Assembly (NCBI GenBank): GCA_002343985.1
Contig: DDTB01000017.1
Coordinates: 1 to 64,000, forward strand
Length of the DNA: 64,000 nucleotides
Direction of reading: 5' to 3'
Origin: Chitinophagaceae bacterium UBA2375
GTDB lineage: Bacteria; Bacteroidota; Bacteroidia; Chitinophagales; Chitinophagaceae
Below, in pieces: positions 7,589 through 15,496 of this stretch. The stretch's first letter is position 1; the number at the start of each line of letters is the position of its first letter. Both the position numbers and the translations under genes were made by a program. The notes beneath the pieces are model-generated. The model ran no database searches, had not been told where the DNA came from, and worked only from the letters and a program-made list of their open reading frames with translations.

Positions 7589-9112
7589 ATGACCAAAAAG
7601 ACGATCATATTAATCGGGTTCATCGCACTGAAATTCTTTCTGCAGTTTTTTCTGTTAAGCAGTTCGTATGATTTGCATAGGGACGAATATTTGCATCTTG
7701 ACCAGGGAAAGCATTTATCCTGGGGGTACCTTTCTGTTCCACCATTTAATTCATGGACAGCCTATCTGATTCATCTATTCGGCAATTCATATTTTCTGAT
7801 TAAGTTTTTCCCTGCCTTGTATGGCGCATTGACAATTTTTATAGTTTGGAAAGCCATAGAAACACTAAATGGAAACCTGTTCGCCTTGATTTTAGGTGCA
7901 ACCTGTATTTTGTTTTCAGCACTATTGCGATTAAATATGTTGTATCAACCCAGCTCTTTTGATGTTTTATGTTGGACAGCTTTATACTTCATCCTGATAA
8001 AATATATCAATACAGGTAACATCAAATGGTTGTATGCCGGGGCTATTGTATTTGCAATAGGCTTTTTGAACAAGTACAACATTGTTTTTCTGCTGATAGG
8101 ACTTTTGCCTTCTTTGTTGGCAACAAAACACCGGGTGCTGTTTGTAAAACCAGGCCTATACCTTGCTATTTTGTTGGGATTGATGTTGATTTCCCCAAAT
8201 CTTATATGGCAATACAATAACAATTTTCCAGTCTTTCACCACTTAAAACAATTGGAAGAAACCCAATTGATACATGTAAACAGGTTTGATTTTATAAAGA
8301 ACCAGGTGTTTTTCTTTTTAGGCTCAACAATTGTAATAATTGCATCGTTTTATGCTTTACTTTTTTACAAGCCTTTTCATAAGTATAGGCCATTTATTTA
8401 CTCAGTTCTATTTACTTTATTGGCCTTTATTTATTTTAAGGCAAAAGATTATTACGCTATTGGCATTTACCCAATTTATATAGCTTTTGGTTCTGTTTAC
8501 CTGGCTGATGTCCTGAAAGACGGCTGGAGAAAATATTTACAACCAGTTGCAGTTGCACTTCCTGTACTGTTGTTTATTCCGATGTATAATGTCGCTTTTC
8601 CAAATAAAAGCCCGGAATACATTATTCAACATTCAGATGACTATAAGAAATTAGGATTGCTTCGTTGGGAAGATGGTAAAGACCATCAATTACCTCAGGA
8701 TTTTGCTGATATGACCGGTTGGAAGGAATTGGCATCAAAAGTGGATCATGTTTATGCAGGACTACAAAATAAGGGCAATACGCTGATCATCTGCGATAAT
8801 TATGGACAGGCCGGAGCCATCAATTTCTATTCAAAACAGAAATTAAATGCCGTGTCTTTTAATGCCGATTATATTAACTGGTTTGATTTATCAAAAAAGT
8901 ATGAGAACTTAATCAGGGTAAAAGAAGCCAGTGACCCAAATATGGAACTGCAGGAAACATCTGCCTTTTTTGAGCGCTCTATTATTGCTGACTCAATCAC
9001 TAATCAATATGCAAGGGAATATGGTACAACAATATTTGTTTTTATTGCTGCAAAAATTGATATGAGAGAAAGAATAAAAAGGGAAATTCAAGAAATAAAA
9101 AATTATCGCTAA
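7589..9112 (+). CDS. GT39/ArnT-like membrane glycosyltransferase
   Basis: A 507-aa protein with about ten membrane helices and the GT-C fold signature in the first periplasmic loop: YDLHRDEYLHLDQG (D32, E33 as the catalytic acidic pair). A soluble domain follows from about residue 350. It fits the PMT/ArnT-like family that transfers sugars from polyprenyl phosphate to lipids or proteins. The gene is AT-richer than its neighbours, suggesting a separate history. Neither donor nor acceptor can be inferred from context. Confidence 0.82.
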   Translation: MTKKTIILIGFIALKFFLQFFLLSSSYDLHRDEYLHLDQGKHLSWGYLSVPPFNSWTAYLIHLFGNSYFLIKFFPALYGALTIFIVWKAIETLNGNLFALILGATCILFSALLRLNMLYQPSSFDVLCWTALYFILIKYINTGNIKWLYAGAIVFAIGFLNKYNIVFLLIGLLPSLLATKHRVLFVKPGLYLAILLGLMLISPNLIWQYNNNFPVFHHLKQLEETQLIHVNRFDFIKNQVFFFLGSTIVIIASFYALLFYKPFHKYRPFIYSVLFTLLAFIYFKAKDYYAIGIYPIYIAFGSVYLADVLKDGWRKYLQPVAVALPVLLFIPMYNVAFPNKSPEYIIQHSDDYKKLGLLRWEDGKDHQLPQDFADMTGWKELASKVDHVYAGLQNKGNTLIICDNYGQAGAINFYSKQKLNAVSFNADYINWFDLSKKYENLIRVKEASDPNMELQETSAFFERSIIADSITNQYAREYGTTIFVFIAAKIDMRERIKREIQEIKNYR

Positions 9113-9175
9113 CCTGGTTCTGCTTGCAGTTGTCCCGGAACAAGCCGCAATAATTAATAACTTCAAAGGATAGCC

Positions 9176-10144
9176 ATGAAAGCTTTTATAAAAACAAAAT
9201 ACGGGGGCCCTGAAGTTCTTCAATTAATGGAAGTAGATCAGCCTATGGTGAAAGAGAATCACCTCTTGGTAAAAGTGGTTGCAAATTCCGCTAATCCCGC
9301 AGACTGGCATCTTTTGAGGGGAAAGCCATTTTTTGCAAGATTTGCCGCTGGACTTTTCAAGCCAAAAGAAAAAATTCCCGGTGCCGACTTCGCCGGTATC
9401 GTAGTTGAAACAGGAAGCAAGGTTACCAATTTCAAAGTTGGCGATACAGTGATTGGCGAAACTTTGTTGGGCGGTGCATTTGCGGAGTATGTAAGTGTGC
9501 CGGCATCTGTTTGTGGCAAAGTTCCAAGTAATATCAGCCTGGTTCAGATGGCAAGTTTGCCCGTAGCCGGGCTTGCCGCCCTGCAGGCGCTTGTTACACA
9601 TGGAAAGGTTTCGGCGGGTGAAACCGTTTTGATAAACGGATCTTCCGGTGGTGTGGGTCATTTTGCCGTACAGATTGCAAAGGCATATGGCGCAGATGTA
9701 ACCGCTGTTTGTTCCGGCAGGAATGTTGATTTCGTGAGGTCCTTAGGTGCCGATAAGGTAATCGCCTATGATCAGGAGAATATTCATCAGCATAAGGGTA
9801 ATTACGATCTGATTATAGATGCAAACGGTAATCTTACTTATGCAGATTATAAGAGAATGGGTAAAAGGGGCGTAATGGTCGGGTTCACCACAATAGGGCT
9901 TATGATGTCAACACTTATCAAAAAGCTATTCGGCGGTTTTCCTCTCATCCAGTTTACAGCAAAGGCCAATGCGAAAGACCTGCAAACCCTGGCGGACTTG
10001 GTGGCGGAAGGTAAAATCCGCCCTGCAATTGAAAAATTATATCCTTACAAAGAGATTCCGGAGGCCATAAGCTATATCGAAGCAATGCGCACGAGGGGTA
10101 AAGTAGTGATGCAGTGGAAAAATGAACAGAACCTAACTGATTAA
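9176..10144 (+). CDS. MDR-family NAD(P)-dependent oxidoreductase (quinone-reductase-like)
   Basis: A 322-aa medium-chain dehydrogenase/reductase. N-terminal GroES-like domain (VVANSANPADWHLLRG, GADFAGIV) and a Rossmann domain with VLINGSSGGVGHFAVQIAKAYGA, the AxxGxxG-type NAD(P) loop of the quinone oxidoreductase branch. The catalytic zinc cysteine and structural zinc cysteines of alcohol dehydrogenases are absent, so it is a zinc-independent reductase. Substrate unknown. Confidence 0.87.
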   Translation: MKAFIKTKYGGPEVLQLMEVDQPMVKENHLLVKVVANSANPADWHLLRGKPFFARFAAGLFKPKEKIPGADFAGIVVETGSKVTNFKVGDTVIGETLLGGAFAEYVSVPASVCGKVPSNISLVQMASLPVAGLAALQALVTHGKVSAGETVLINGSSGGVGHFAVQIAKAYGADVTAVCSGRNVDFVRSLGADKVIAYDQENIHQHKGNYDLIIDANGNLTYADYKRMGKRGVMVGFTTIGLMMSTLIKKLFGGFPLIQFTAKANAKDLQTLADLVAEGKIRPAIEKLYPYKEIPEAISYIEAMRTRGKVVMQWKNEQNLTD

Positions 10145-10479
10145 TCCAACAACTTGACATAAGTACTATTCTAATGGCAAATCGTCCTACCAACCGGGCG
10201 GTTCATGATCGTAGCTTTGTTTTGTCAATTTAAGGCTACCGATTCATTCGGGATTAGTCTTTTAGAAATCAATCAACAAACGGTTATTAAAAAAAATTAC
10301 CATTGAAATGGGCGGGTAAACTATTGCCATAATGGAGAAAATGCACTTAGATTATAAAAACAAGAAATCATGCAACAAACAATCTTTTGGAAAGATTTGG
10401 TTGTAATGCTGTTGTCAGCCTCGCTTGCTTCCCATTCGTTTAATACAATTTCTAATCATTCATCATAAAAACTAAGGAA
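10145..10479 (+). other. Regulatory intergenic region before the SDR gene
   Basis: 335 bases without a convincing gene. It holds the promoter/operator at 10180-10219. A 32-codon frame at 10370-10468 (starting MQQTIFWKDL) has a hydrophobic centre, but nothing else supports it; it is recorded as a possible leader peptide only. Confidence 0.4.
10180..10219 (+). promoter_or_regulatory. Promoter with the same putative AraC-type operator
   Basis: AATCGTCCTACCAACCGGGC (10180-10199), then TAGCTTTG (10212-10219). Block start to -7 box is 32 bp, exactly as at 5552/5584, and about 14 of 20 block positions agree. This suggests that one activator serves both promoters. The long leader to the SDR start (about 260 bases) is unexplained. 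Confidence 0.55.
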
Positions 10480-11076
10480 ATGAAAATTATCATCGTTGGT
10501 GCTTCCGGCACGATGGGTACTTATTTGTCCAGTGCCCTGGAAAAAGAACATGAGATCGTAAGGGCCGACAGAAATAATCATGATGTACAGGTAGATATCA
10601 CCTCAACGGAGTCTATTGAAAGCATGTATAAAAGGGTTGGGCCTTTTGATGCATTGATCTGTACGGCAGGACCCACATATGTTGGCCCATGGATTAACCT
10701 GACGGATAAAACCTTCCGTAATGGTGTGGAAGGCAAGATGATGGGACAGATCAACCTGGTGCTGATCGGCCAGCATTACATCAACCGCAAAGGATCGTTT
10801 ACGCTGATATCGGGCGCGTTAACCCATGAGCCTCAAAAGAATTTCGCCAATGCTTCTGCAGCTAATTCGGCAGTTGAAGGATTTGTGCGGGCAGCCGCGA
10901 TTGAACTTGAAAATGGTATTCGTATTAATGCAGTTAGCCCTACTGTGATTGAAAACTCACCTCAATATTTTCCGTTCTTTCCCGGGGAGATACCGGTTAC
11001 GATGAAACAACTGGAATTTGGTTTCAGGAAGAGTGTTTTCGGGGCTGGCACCGGCCAGGTGATCAAACCATATTAA
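10480..11076 (+). CDS. Short-chain dehydrogenase/reductase, atypical active site
   Basis: A 198-aa SDR with the nucleotide-binding GASGTMGTYL (residues 7-16), the catalytic-Ser region FTLISGALT and the INAVSPTVIENSP substrate loop. The usual YxxxK is replaced by a stretch reading NASAANSAVEGF, so the Tyr/Lys pair is missing. Such short SDRs are common near AraC-type regulators in Bacteroidota. A start at 10480 follows a good AAGGAA site. It may bind NAD(P) with a different or lost chemistry. Confidence 0.83.
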   Translation: MKIIIVGASGTMGTYLSSALEKEHEIVRADRNNHDVQVDITSTESIESMYKRVGPFDALICTAGPTYVGPWINLTDKTFRNGVEGKMMGQINLVLIGQHYINRKGSFTLISGALTHEPQKNFANASAANSAVEGFVRAAAIELENGIRINAVSPTVIENSPQYFPFFPGEIPVTMKQLEFGFRKSVFGAGTGQVIKPY

Positions 11077-11604
11077 TGCTATGTAAAACCGGGTCGTTTT
11101 CCGAAAAGGGAAACGGCCCTAATGCTACAGCAAGTGAAACAATGTAGGGTCAGTTTTCTTTTACATAAGTGACATACGTATTTGTCCTCTGGCGCAAGTG
11201 TTCCGAAGGATCACTTGTGCCAGACAAATCAGCCCAGTTTGTAACTGGGCATTAACACGCAACGTCCCCTCCGGGAGACATTGCTGAGAAATAACTTTTT
11301 GTAAGCGCTGAAACAAAACGGGTACTTTTCTTTTTTATACAGGCGACCTTCCTGATACTGAAGCTCAAACTACGATAGCACAACCGCCTGATCAGGGAAC
11401 CCCGTTGTGCTGCGGTTGTAAAGCAACGGCTGCTTTTTTGATTGTCTTTTAGCGGCAAATAAGTAACAGGAAAAAGCAAATAGAATTCTCTACCTTAATG
11501 TAGAAATGCCGCTTATCAAAGTACTAGTTAATAATACGCATTGCCCCTTCTGTAGACTTTGTCGGGAAAGTGAAAAACGTTTTATAATAAATTAATTAAT
11601 CATC
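11077..11604. other. Intergenic region with repeat fragment and hairpins
   Basis: 528 bases without a gene. It begins with a terminator-like stem (GGGTCGTTTTCC/AGGGAAACGGCCC, 11091-11119, no T-run), then repeat copy C (11189-11285). The rest (11290-11580) shows stems such as GCACAACCGC...GCGGTTGT but no open frame with support. A frame near 11505 (MPLIKVL...) is too short and unsupported. Confidence 0.5.
11189..11285. repeat. Hairpin-rich repeat, compact copy C
   Basis: The 5' end of the family folded into a near-perfect 35-base stem-loop: CTGGCGCAAGTG (11189-11200) against CACTTGTGCCAG (11212-11223), one G-T pair. The covarying hairpin GCCCAGTT/AACTGGGC (11232-11250) and the AACGTCCCCTCCGGGAG hairpin follow. 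The large internal part seen in copies A, B and D is missing. Confidence 0.75.
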
Positions 11605-12435
11605 ATGAAACGAATTGCTAATCTTACAGTTGGTTTTTTGCTCCTGTTCATGTACGCGCAAGGGCAGAGACCCCAAACAGAGGTGCTGACAATGGGAACA
11701 TTCCATTTTGCATTTCATAACCGGGACCTGATAAAGACTGAGAAAAAAGACCAGATAGATGTACTTGATAAAAAATACCAGGTTGAGTTAGAAGACATAG
11801 TCAGCCAGATCATAACGTTCAATCCAACCATTATTGCAATCGAGCAATCCCCAGAATTTCAACCCAGGATCGACTCAATATACAACGCTTACCTGGCGGG
11901 AACCTATGATCTTGGGAGGGAAGAATATGAACAGATTGGTTTCAGGGTTGGAAAAAAACTTAACATAAAAAAGATGTACTGTGTCAATGACTGGGGCAGG
12001 AACTACAGTTCTATTGACAGCCTTTTAGAAACGGATTCGACTGCCAGAAAAAAATTTATGGATTTCTTTTACCACAACCCCGACTCTGTAAAAATAAGGG
12101 AAAGCTTTCCGACTCCCGTATTTGCTACAAAAGGGATAAAGGCTGAATTACGAATAAAGAATGATGAGAAAAATATTCAGAAAGACCTGGGTTCATACTT
12201 CATAGGCATATTCAAATATGAGACCGGGCAAGAGCCGTTTATGGGCGCTGATTTTGTAACCGGCTGGTGGTTCAACCGTAACTTGCGTATATTCAGGAAT
12301 ATCCAAAAGATCGAAAGAACGCCAACTGACAGGATTTTGGTTATCTACGGAGCCGGCCATATGAACCTCTTGAATATTTTCATTCATGCATCTCCCGAGT
12401 TCAGGTTGGTACGTACAAACGATTATTTGAAGTAA
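11605..12435 (+). CDS. DUF5694-family secreted protein
   Basis: A 276-aa protein with a signal peptide (MKRIANLTVGFLLLFMYAQG). The mature start reads VLTMGTFHFAF, followed by IIAIEQSPEFQPRID and, near the C-terminus, ILVIYGAGHMNLL. This pattern is that of DUF5694, distantly like TraB/PrgY proteins, where the GTFH, E and GxGH residues cluster. An enzymatic role is suspected for the family but not established. It sits between repeat clusters C and D. Confidence 0.72.
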   Translation: MKRIANLTVGFLLLFMYAQGQRPQTEVLTMGTFHFAFHNRDLIKTEKKDQIDVLDKKYQVELEDIVSQIITFNPTIIAIEQSPEFQPRIDSIYNAYLAGTYDLGREEYEQIGFRVGKKLNIKKMYCVNDWGRNYSSIDSLLETDSTARKKFMDFFYHNPDSVKIRESFPTPVFATKGIKAELRIKNDEKNIQKDLGSYFIGIFKYETGQEPFMGADFVTGWWFNRNLRIFRNIQKIERTPTDRILVIYGAGHMNLLNIFIHASPEFRLVRTNDYLK

Positions 12436-12441
12436 TCACAA

Positions 12442-12957
12442 CTGGCGCAAGTGTTCGACACAGCCGGTCATTTGTACCCGACAAATCAGCCCAGATTGTA
12501 ACTGGGCATTAACACGCAACGTCCCCTCCGTCAGGCGTTGCTAAGTATTTAGTATTGGTTCGTGTGCCACGAACCAAGGCGTGTGGTATGTGTTTTTCTT
12601 TGTCCTTTTTTGCATGCCCAAAAAAGGACGAAAAAAGGCACCCGCCGCCAATGACGGCCGGGCGGCGGGAAGTGCCTTGATTAAGCTTTTGCACTACTGT
12701 AACCTCAACTTCAGTAACAAGGGATCGGAGAATATTATTGCTATCAACCACTCTTCATTGTAAAGGGTATTATCAATTCGCAGCATCCCATTCGGGAGGC
12801 GTTAGTATTGTTTCGTGCGCCACGAACCAAGGCGGGGTTTTGTTTCGTGTGCCACGAACCAAGGCGGGTGGGGATCGGAGAACATTATTGCTATCAACCG
12901 CTCTTCAATGTAAAGGGTATTATCAATTCGCAGCATCCCATTCGGGAGGCGTTGCCG
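12442..12957. repeat. Hairpin-rich repeat, copy D with internal tandem duplication
   Basis: Begins CTGGCGCAAG (12442-12451), has the hairpin GCCCAGAT/AACTGGGC (12489-12507), then GCAACG/CGTTGC (about 12518-12541), and TTCGTG-nGC-CACGAA palindromes at 12559, 12812 and 12844. The block from GGATCGGAGAA to GGGAGGCGTT occurs twice in tandem (about 12722-12803 and 12874-12955). No CTTGCGCCAG end is found, so the 3' terminus is lost or replaced. It combines the 5' part of copy C with the body of copies A/B. It fills the gap before the gene at 13048. Confidence 0.8.
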
Positions 12958-13047
12958 GGAAAGAGTATGTTACCGGATTATTAACTGGGATGAACGGCTT
13001 GCTCTTCAGTCTGAAACCAAATAGTTTAGGGGTACAAATTGTGAAAC

Positions 13048-13551
13048 ATGAACAGAAGCTGGGAAAAAATACAAAATGATGCATTCGCATTTTTTGTGGA
13101 TAAAACAGAAATTGGGCAGTTGATAATGAAACCCCATTCTTCCAGTGTACAGGCTATTGCCCTTATCCAGGGAAAAGAATATGGCATTAAACGGACGGGA
13201 ATATGGAAAAATAATGTGGAGATCAGCGATGAAAATAACCAAGTTGTTGCCCATACCCGCATCGAAAAATGGTATGCTCAAACGCTAACCCTTACATACC
13301 AGGGCCAAAGCTACCAGCTAATAACCCGAAACAACCCCCTGGCGGAGATGGCCATAACATACAAAGGCAGCGACATCCTTGCTTATGGTTTACATGCTGC
13401 GGATAACCGCGACCCGCTTGCTGTGAGGATTACTGCATCCAGCCGGCAGGACGAATATATATTTGATTTTTTGTTGTGGTATCTTTTTTGGCCCATTGCC
13501 ACTGAGTCGATGGGCGACTACCTGACATTTACTTTACTCATGACTGCTTAG
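13048..13551 (+). CDS. Conserved hypothetical protein, possibly tubby/scramblase-like
   Basis: A 167-aa soluble protein, not recognised with certainty. It is rich in beta strands (EYGIKRTGIWKNNVEISDENN, TLTYQGQSYQLITRN) in the manner of small LURP-one/tubby-like single-domain proteins, with a hydrophobic C-terminus (FLLWYLFWPIATESM). No signal peptide and no catalytic motif. It follows repeat copy D and is convergent with the next gene. The fold assignment is a guess. Confidence 0.5.
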   Translation: MNRSWEKIQNDAFAFFVDKTEIGQLIMKPHSSSVQAIALIQGKEYGIKRTGIWKNNVEISDENNQVVAHTRIEKWYAQTLTLTYQGQSYQLITRNNPLAEMAITYKGSDILAYGLHAADNRDPLAVRITASSRQDEYIFDFLLWYLFWPIATESMGDYLTFTLLMTA

Positions 13552-13589
13552 TAATCCCGGGCAAAAAAGAGCATTGCCGGAAAAAGTTG

Positions 13590-14747
13590 CTACCAATCAC
13601 TAACCTGCCGGATATAATTTTTCACGGAAGGATATAACCTCCGATAAAGCTCCCTTACAATATCCTCCTGCCTGGGCGTATTGAAACTGTTGCGGTTGAT
13701 CAATTGCCAGTCTGATGGCGACAGAGCCTGGCTATTACCCGTGTACCTGGCCCGCTCTTCTTCCCAACGGTACTCCTCACGGAAATTCCGGTAACCGATA
13801 TTTTTATTGTTGTTGAAGTCAACAACCCTCACCTCCATATTCGCCTGGGCGGTAAAACTCATGCGCGTGATGTATAAAGTGGCGCTGACATTATCATATA
13901 CAGGACGGCCCGACGTATCGGTACCCACCTGCACCTGCTTGCTGACACGCCTCGTGTATTGCCGCGAAAATGGTTGCGGCACTTCCATATTGCGCAACAC
14001 AAGGTCAATCACCCAATTCGCGTCTATGCGGTCACGTGAGACTTCCCAGTCCGCATAAAATTTCGCGGGGAAACGGTCTCCCAGGTTATTCAATTCCCTC
14101 AGCAATGTTTGCTGAAAATATTCCTGGCTGTATCCGGGGCCCCATCCCCAGCCATTATTCACAAAGAAGGAATTGTCCTGCACCGGGTTCACCAGCACTT
14201 TCACCATCGCGAGGCCGAAAGCTTCTTCCATTTTGTGGCGACTGTCTTTATAATTGGGCACAAAGCGGTCTGCCTTTTTAAAATAATTATATGCTTTCCG
14301 GGTTAAGTCACGGCCGCCTCTGTCGAGGTTATCAATGCCTGCTTCGTAATACGCGGCTGCCGCTTGTTGTTTTTCGCTGATCAGTGTTTCTGAAACATTG
14401 TCGGCGCTTACCAGTTTACGCGCGGCTGGCGAACTGTTGATGGCATCATAGGCTTCCTGCAAGGCCTCATAATGGCTGATAATCTTATCCCACCTGCCCA
14501 GGTCCCTGCTGTTGCGGCTGCTTTCAATGGCCGACAACCGGTTTTCCCGGATGCGCGCGTATAAAACAGGAATGGCATCCAGTGCCTTGCTGTCGGTTTC
14601 ATCCTTATTCAATTGCTTAATGGCGTCGGCCAGGGCCTTGTCTTCATTGGCACGGTCCAGGTAATTCTTCTTCTGGCAGGAGGTGAGCAAGAGGCTGACG
14701 CTAAGCAAACAGGCCATCCATTTGAGGTGCAGGGTGCGCATACGCAT
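13590..14747 (-). CDS. Lipoprotein of unknown function
   Basis: A 385-aa protein with a lipobox LLTSCQKKN near residue 24. Residues about 30-190 are predicted helical with TPR-like repeats (AAAAYYEAGIDNL, KAYNYFKKADRFVPNYKDS). The C-terminal half is strand-rich and aromatic (NNGWGWGPGYSQEYF, YRNFREEYRWEEERA). It resembles conserved Bacteroidota surface lipoproteins, but I cannot name a family. Likely envelope located; no operon partner. Confidence 0.65.
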   Translation of the reverse strand: MRMRTLHLKWMACLLSVSLLLTSCQKKNYLDRANEDKALADAIKQLNKDETDSKALDAIPVLYARIRENRLSAIESSRNSRDLGRWDKIISHYEALQEAYDAINSSPAARKLVSADNVSETLISEKQQAAAAYYEAGIDNLDRGGRDLTRKAYNYFKKADRFVPNYKDSRHKMEEAFGLAMVKVLVNPVQDNSFFVNNGWGWGPGYSQEYFQQTLLRELNNLGDRFPAKFYADWEVSRDRIDANWVIDLVLRNMEVPQPFSRQYTRRVSKQVQVGTDTSGRPVYDNVSATLYITRMSFTAQANMEVRVVDFNNNKNIGYRNFREEYRWEEERARYTGNSQALSPSDWQLINRNSFNTPRQEDIVRELYRRLYPSVKNYIRQVSDW

Positions 14748-14958
14748 GGTTTAGGTGGAAAAATTACATAAAGCCCTCTGTATTTGACTTCAAATATCTA
14801 AAATATATCAACCATTCATCATTTTTCAGCACCATTTATCCCAAACCCTAATTATGTGTTGGGGATTGACGCAAGTGTATTTGTTTGAAAATCAATACTA
14901 TATCAATCATGACACTTCTTTCCACCACAAGCTACTTTGATAAATATGGTATTATGTG

Positions 14959-14988
14959 TTGCATAGTACTAAAATCTTCCTATATTTG
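14959..14988 (+). promoter_or_regulatory. Consensus promoter of padR-pspC
   Basis: TTG (14959-14961), exactly 19 bases, TATATTTG (14981-14988): the best match to the Bacteroidota promoter consensus in the window. It gives a leader of about 75 bases. The rest of the 320-base gap (14748-14958) shows nothing else, apart from a lone GACGCAAGTGT resembling the repeat end. Confidence 0.75.
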
Positions 14989-15067
14989 TGTTGTCAATGG
15001 GAAACCCGATTCCGGATGCGGGCGCCTGGCGACAAAGTATAGCCATGAACTTTTAAAACAGTAGCCA

Positions 15068-15424
15068 ATGAACATCGAAAACACAGCCAGCCAGATGCGC
15101 AAGGGGGTGCTGGAATTTTGCATCTTATCGGTGATCCGCCAGGGGGAAGCGTATCCTTCAGACATCATAGATAAGATGCGGGCAGCCAACCTGAGCATTT
15201 TCGAGGGCACGCTTTATCCATTGCTGACCAGGCTCAAAAACGCGGAACTGCTCACCTATCGTTGGGTGGAGAGCAGCAGCGGCCCCCCGAGGAAGTATTT
15301 CAGTTTAACGGAGAAAGGCGCGGCCTTTTATACCGAACTGGAAGCCACCTGGAACGAACTGGCCAACGCGGTTGCAGCCTTGACCAGCCCGATACAGGCA
15401 AGCCCACCAGATCCTGTTGCATAA
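15068..15424 (+). CDS. PadR-family transcriptional regulator
   Basis: A 118-aa PadR regulator: LEFCILSVIRQGEAYPSDIIDKM winged-helix start, recognition region FEGTLYPLLTRLKNAELL, then ESSSGPPRKYFSLTEKG forming the wing, and a C-terminal dimerisation helix. PadR genes commonly precede PspC-domain genes in Bacteroidota. The two genes here are 72 bases apart and probably share the promoter at 14959. It may repress its own operon in response to envelope stress (inference). Confidence 0.93.
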   Translation: MNIENTASQMRKGVLEFCILSVIRQGEAYPSDIIDKMRAANLSIFEGTLYPLLTRLKNAELLTYRWVESSSGPPRKYFSLTEKGAAFYTELEATWNELANAVAALTSPIQASPPDPVA

Positions 15425-15496
15425 AACCAACCCTCAACAACCGAAACAACATTTCCCATCAGGTTCCTGCGGGGCCTGTAAAACCAACAAGTAGTC

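Noticed and set aside
10370..10468. 32-codon frame before the SDR gene
   Set aside because: Too short and without promoter spacing or similarity; kept only as a note in the intergenic entry.
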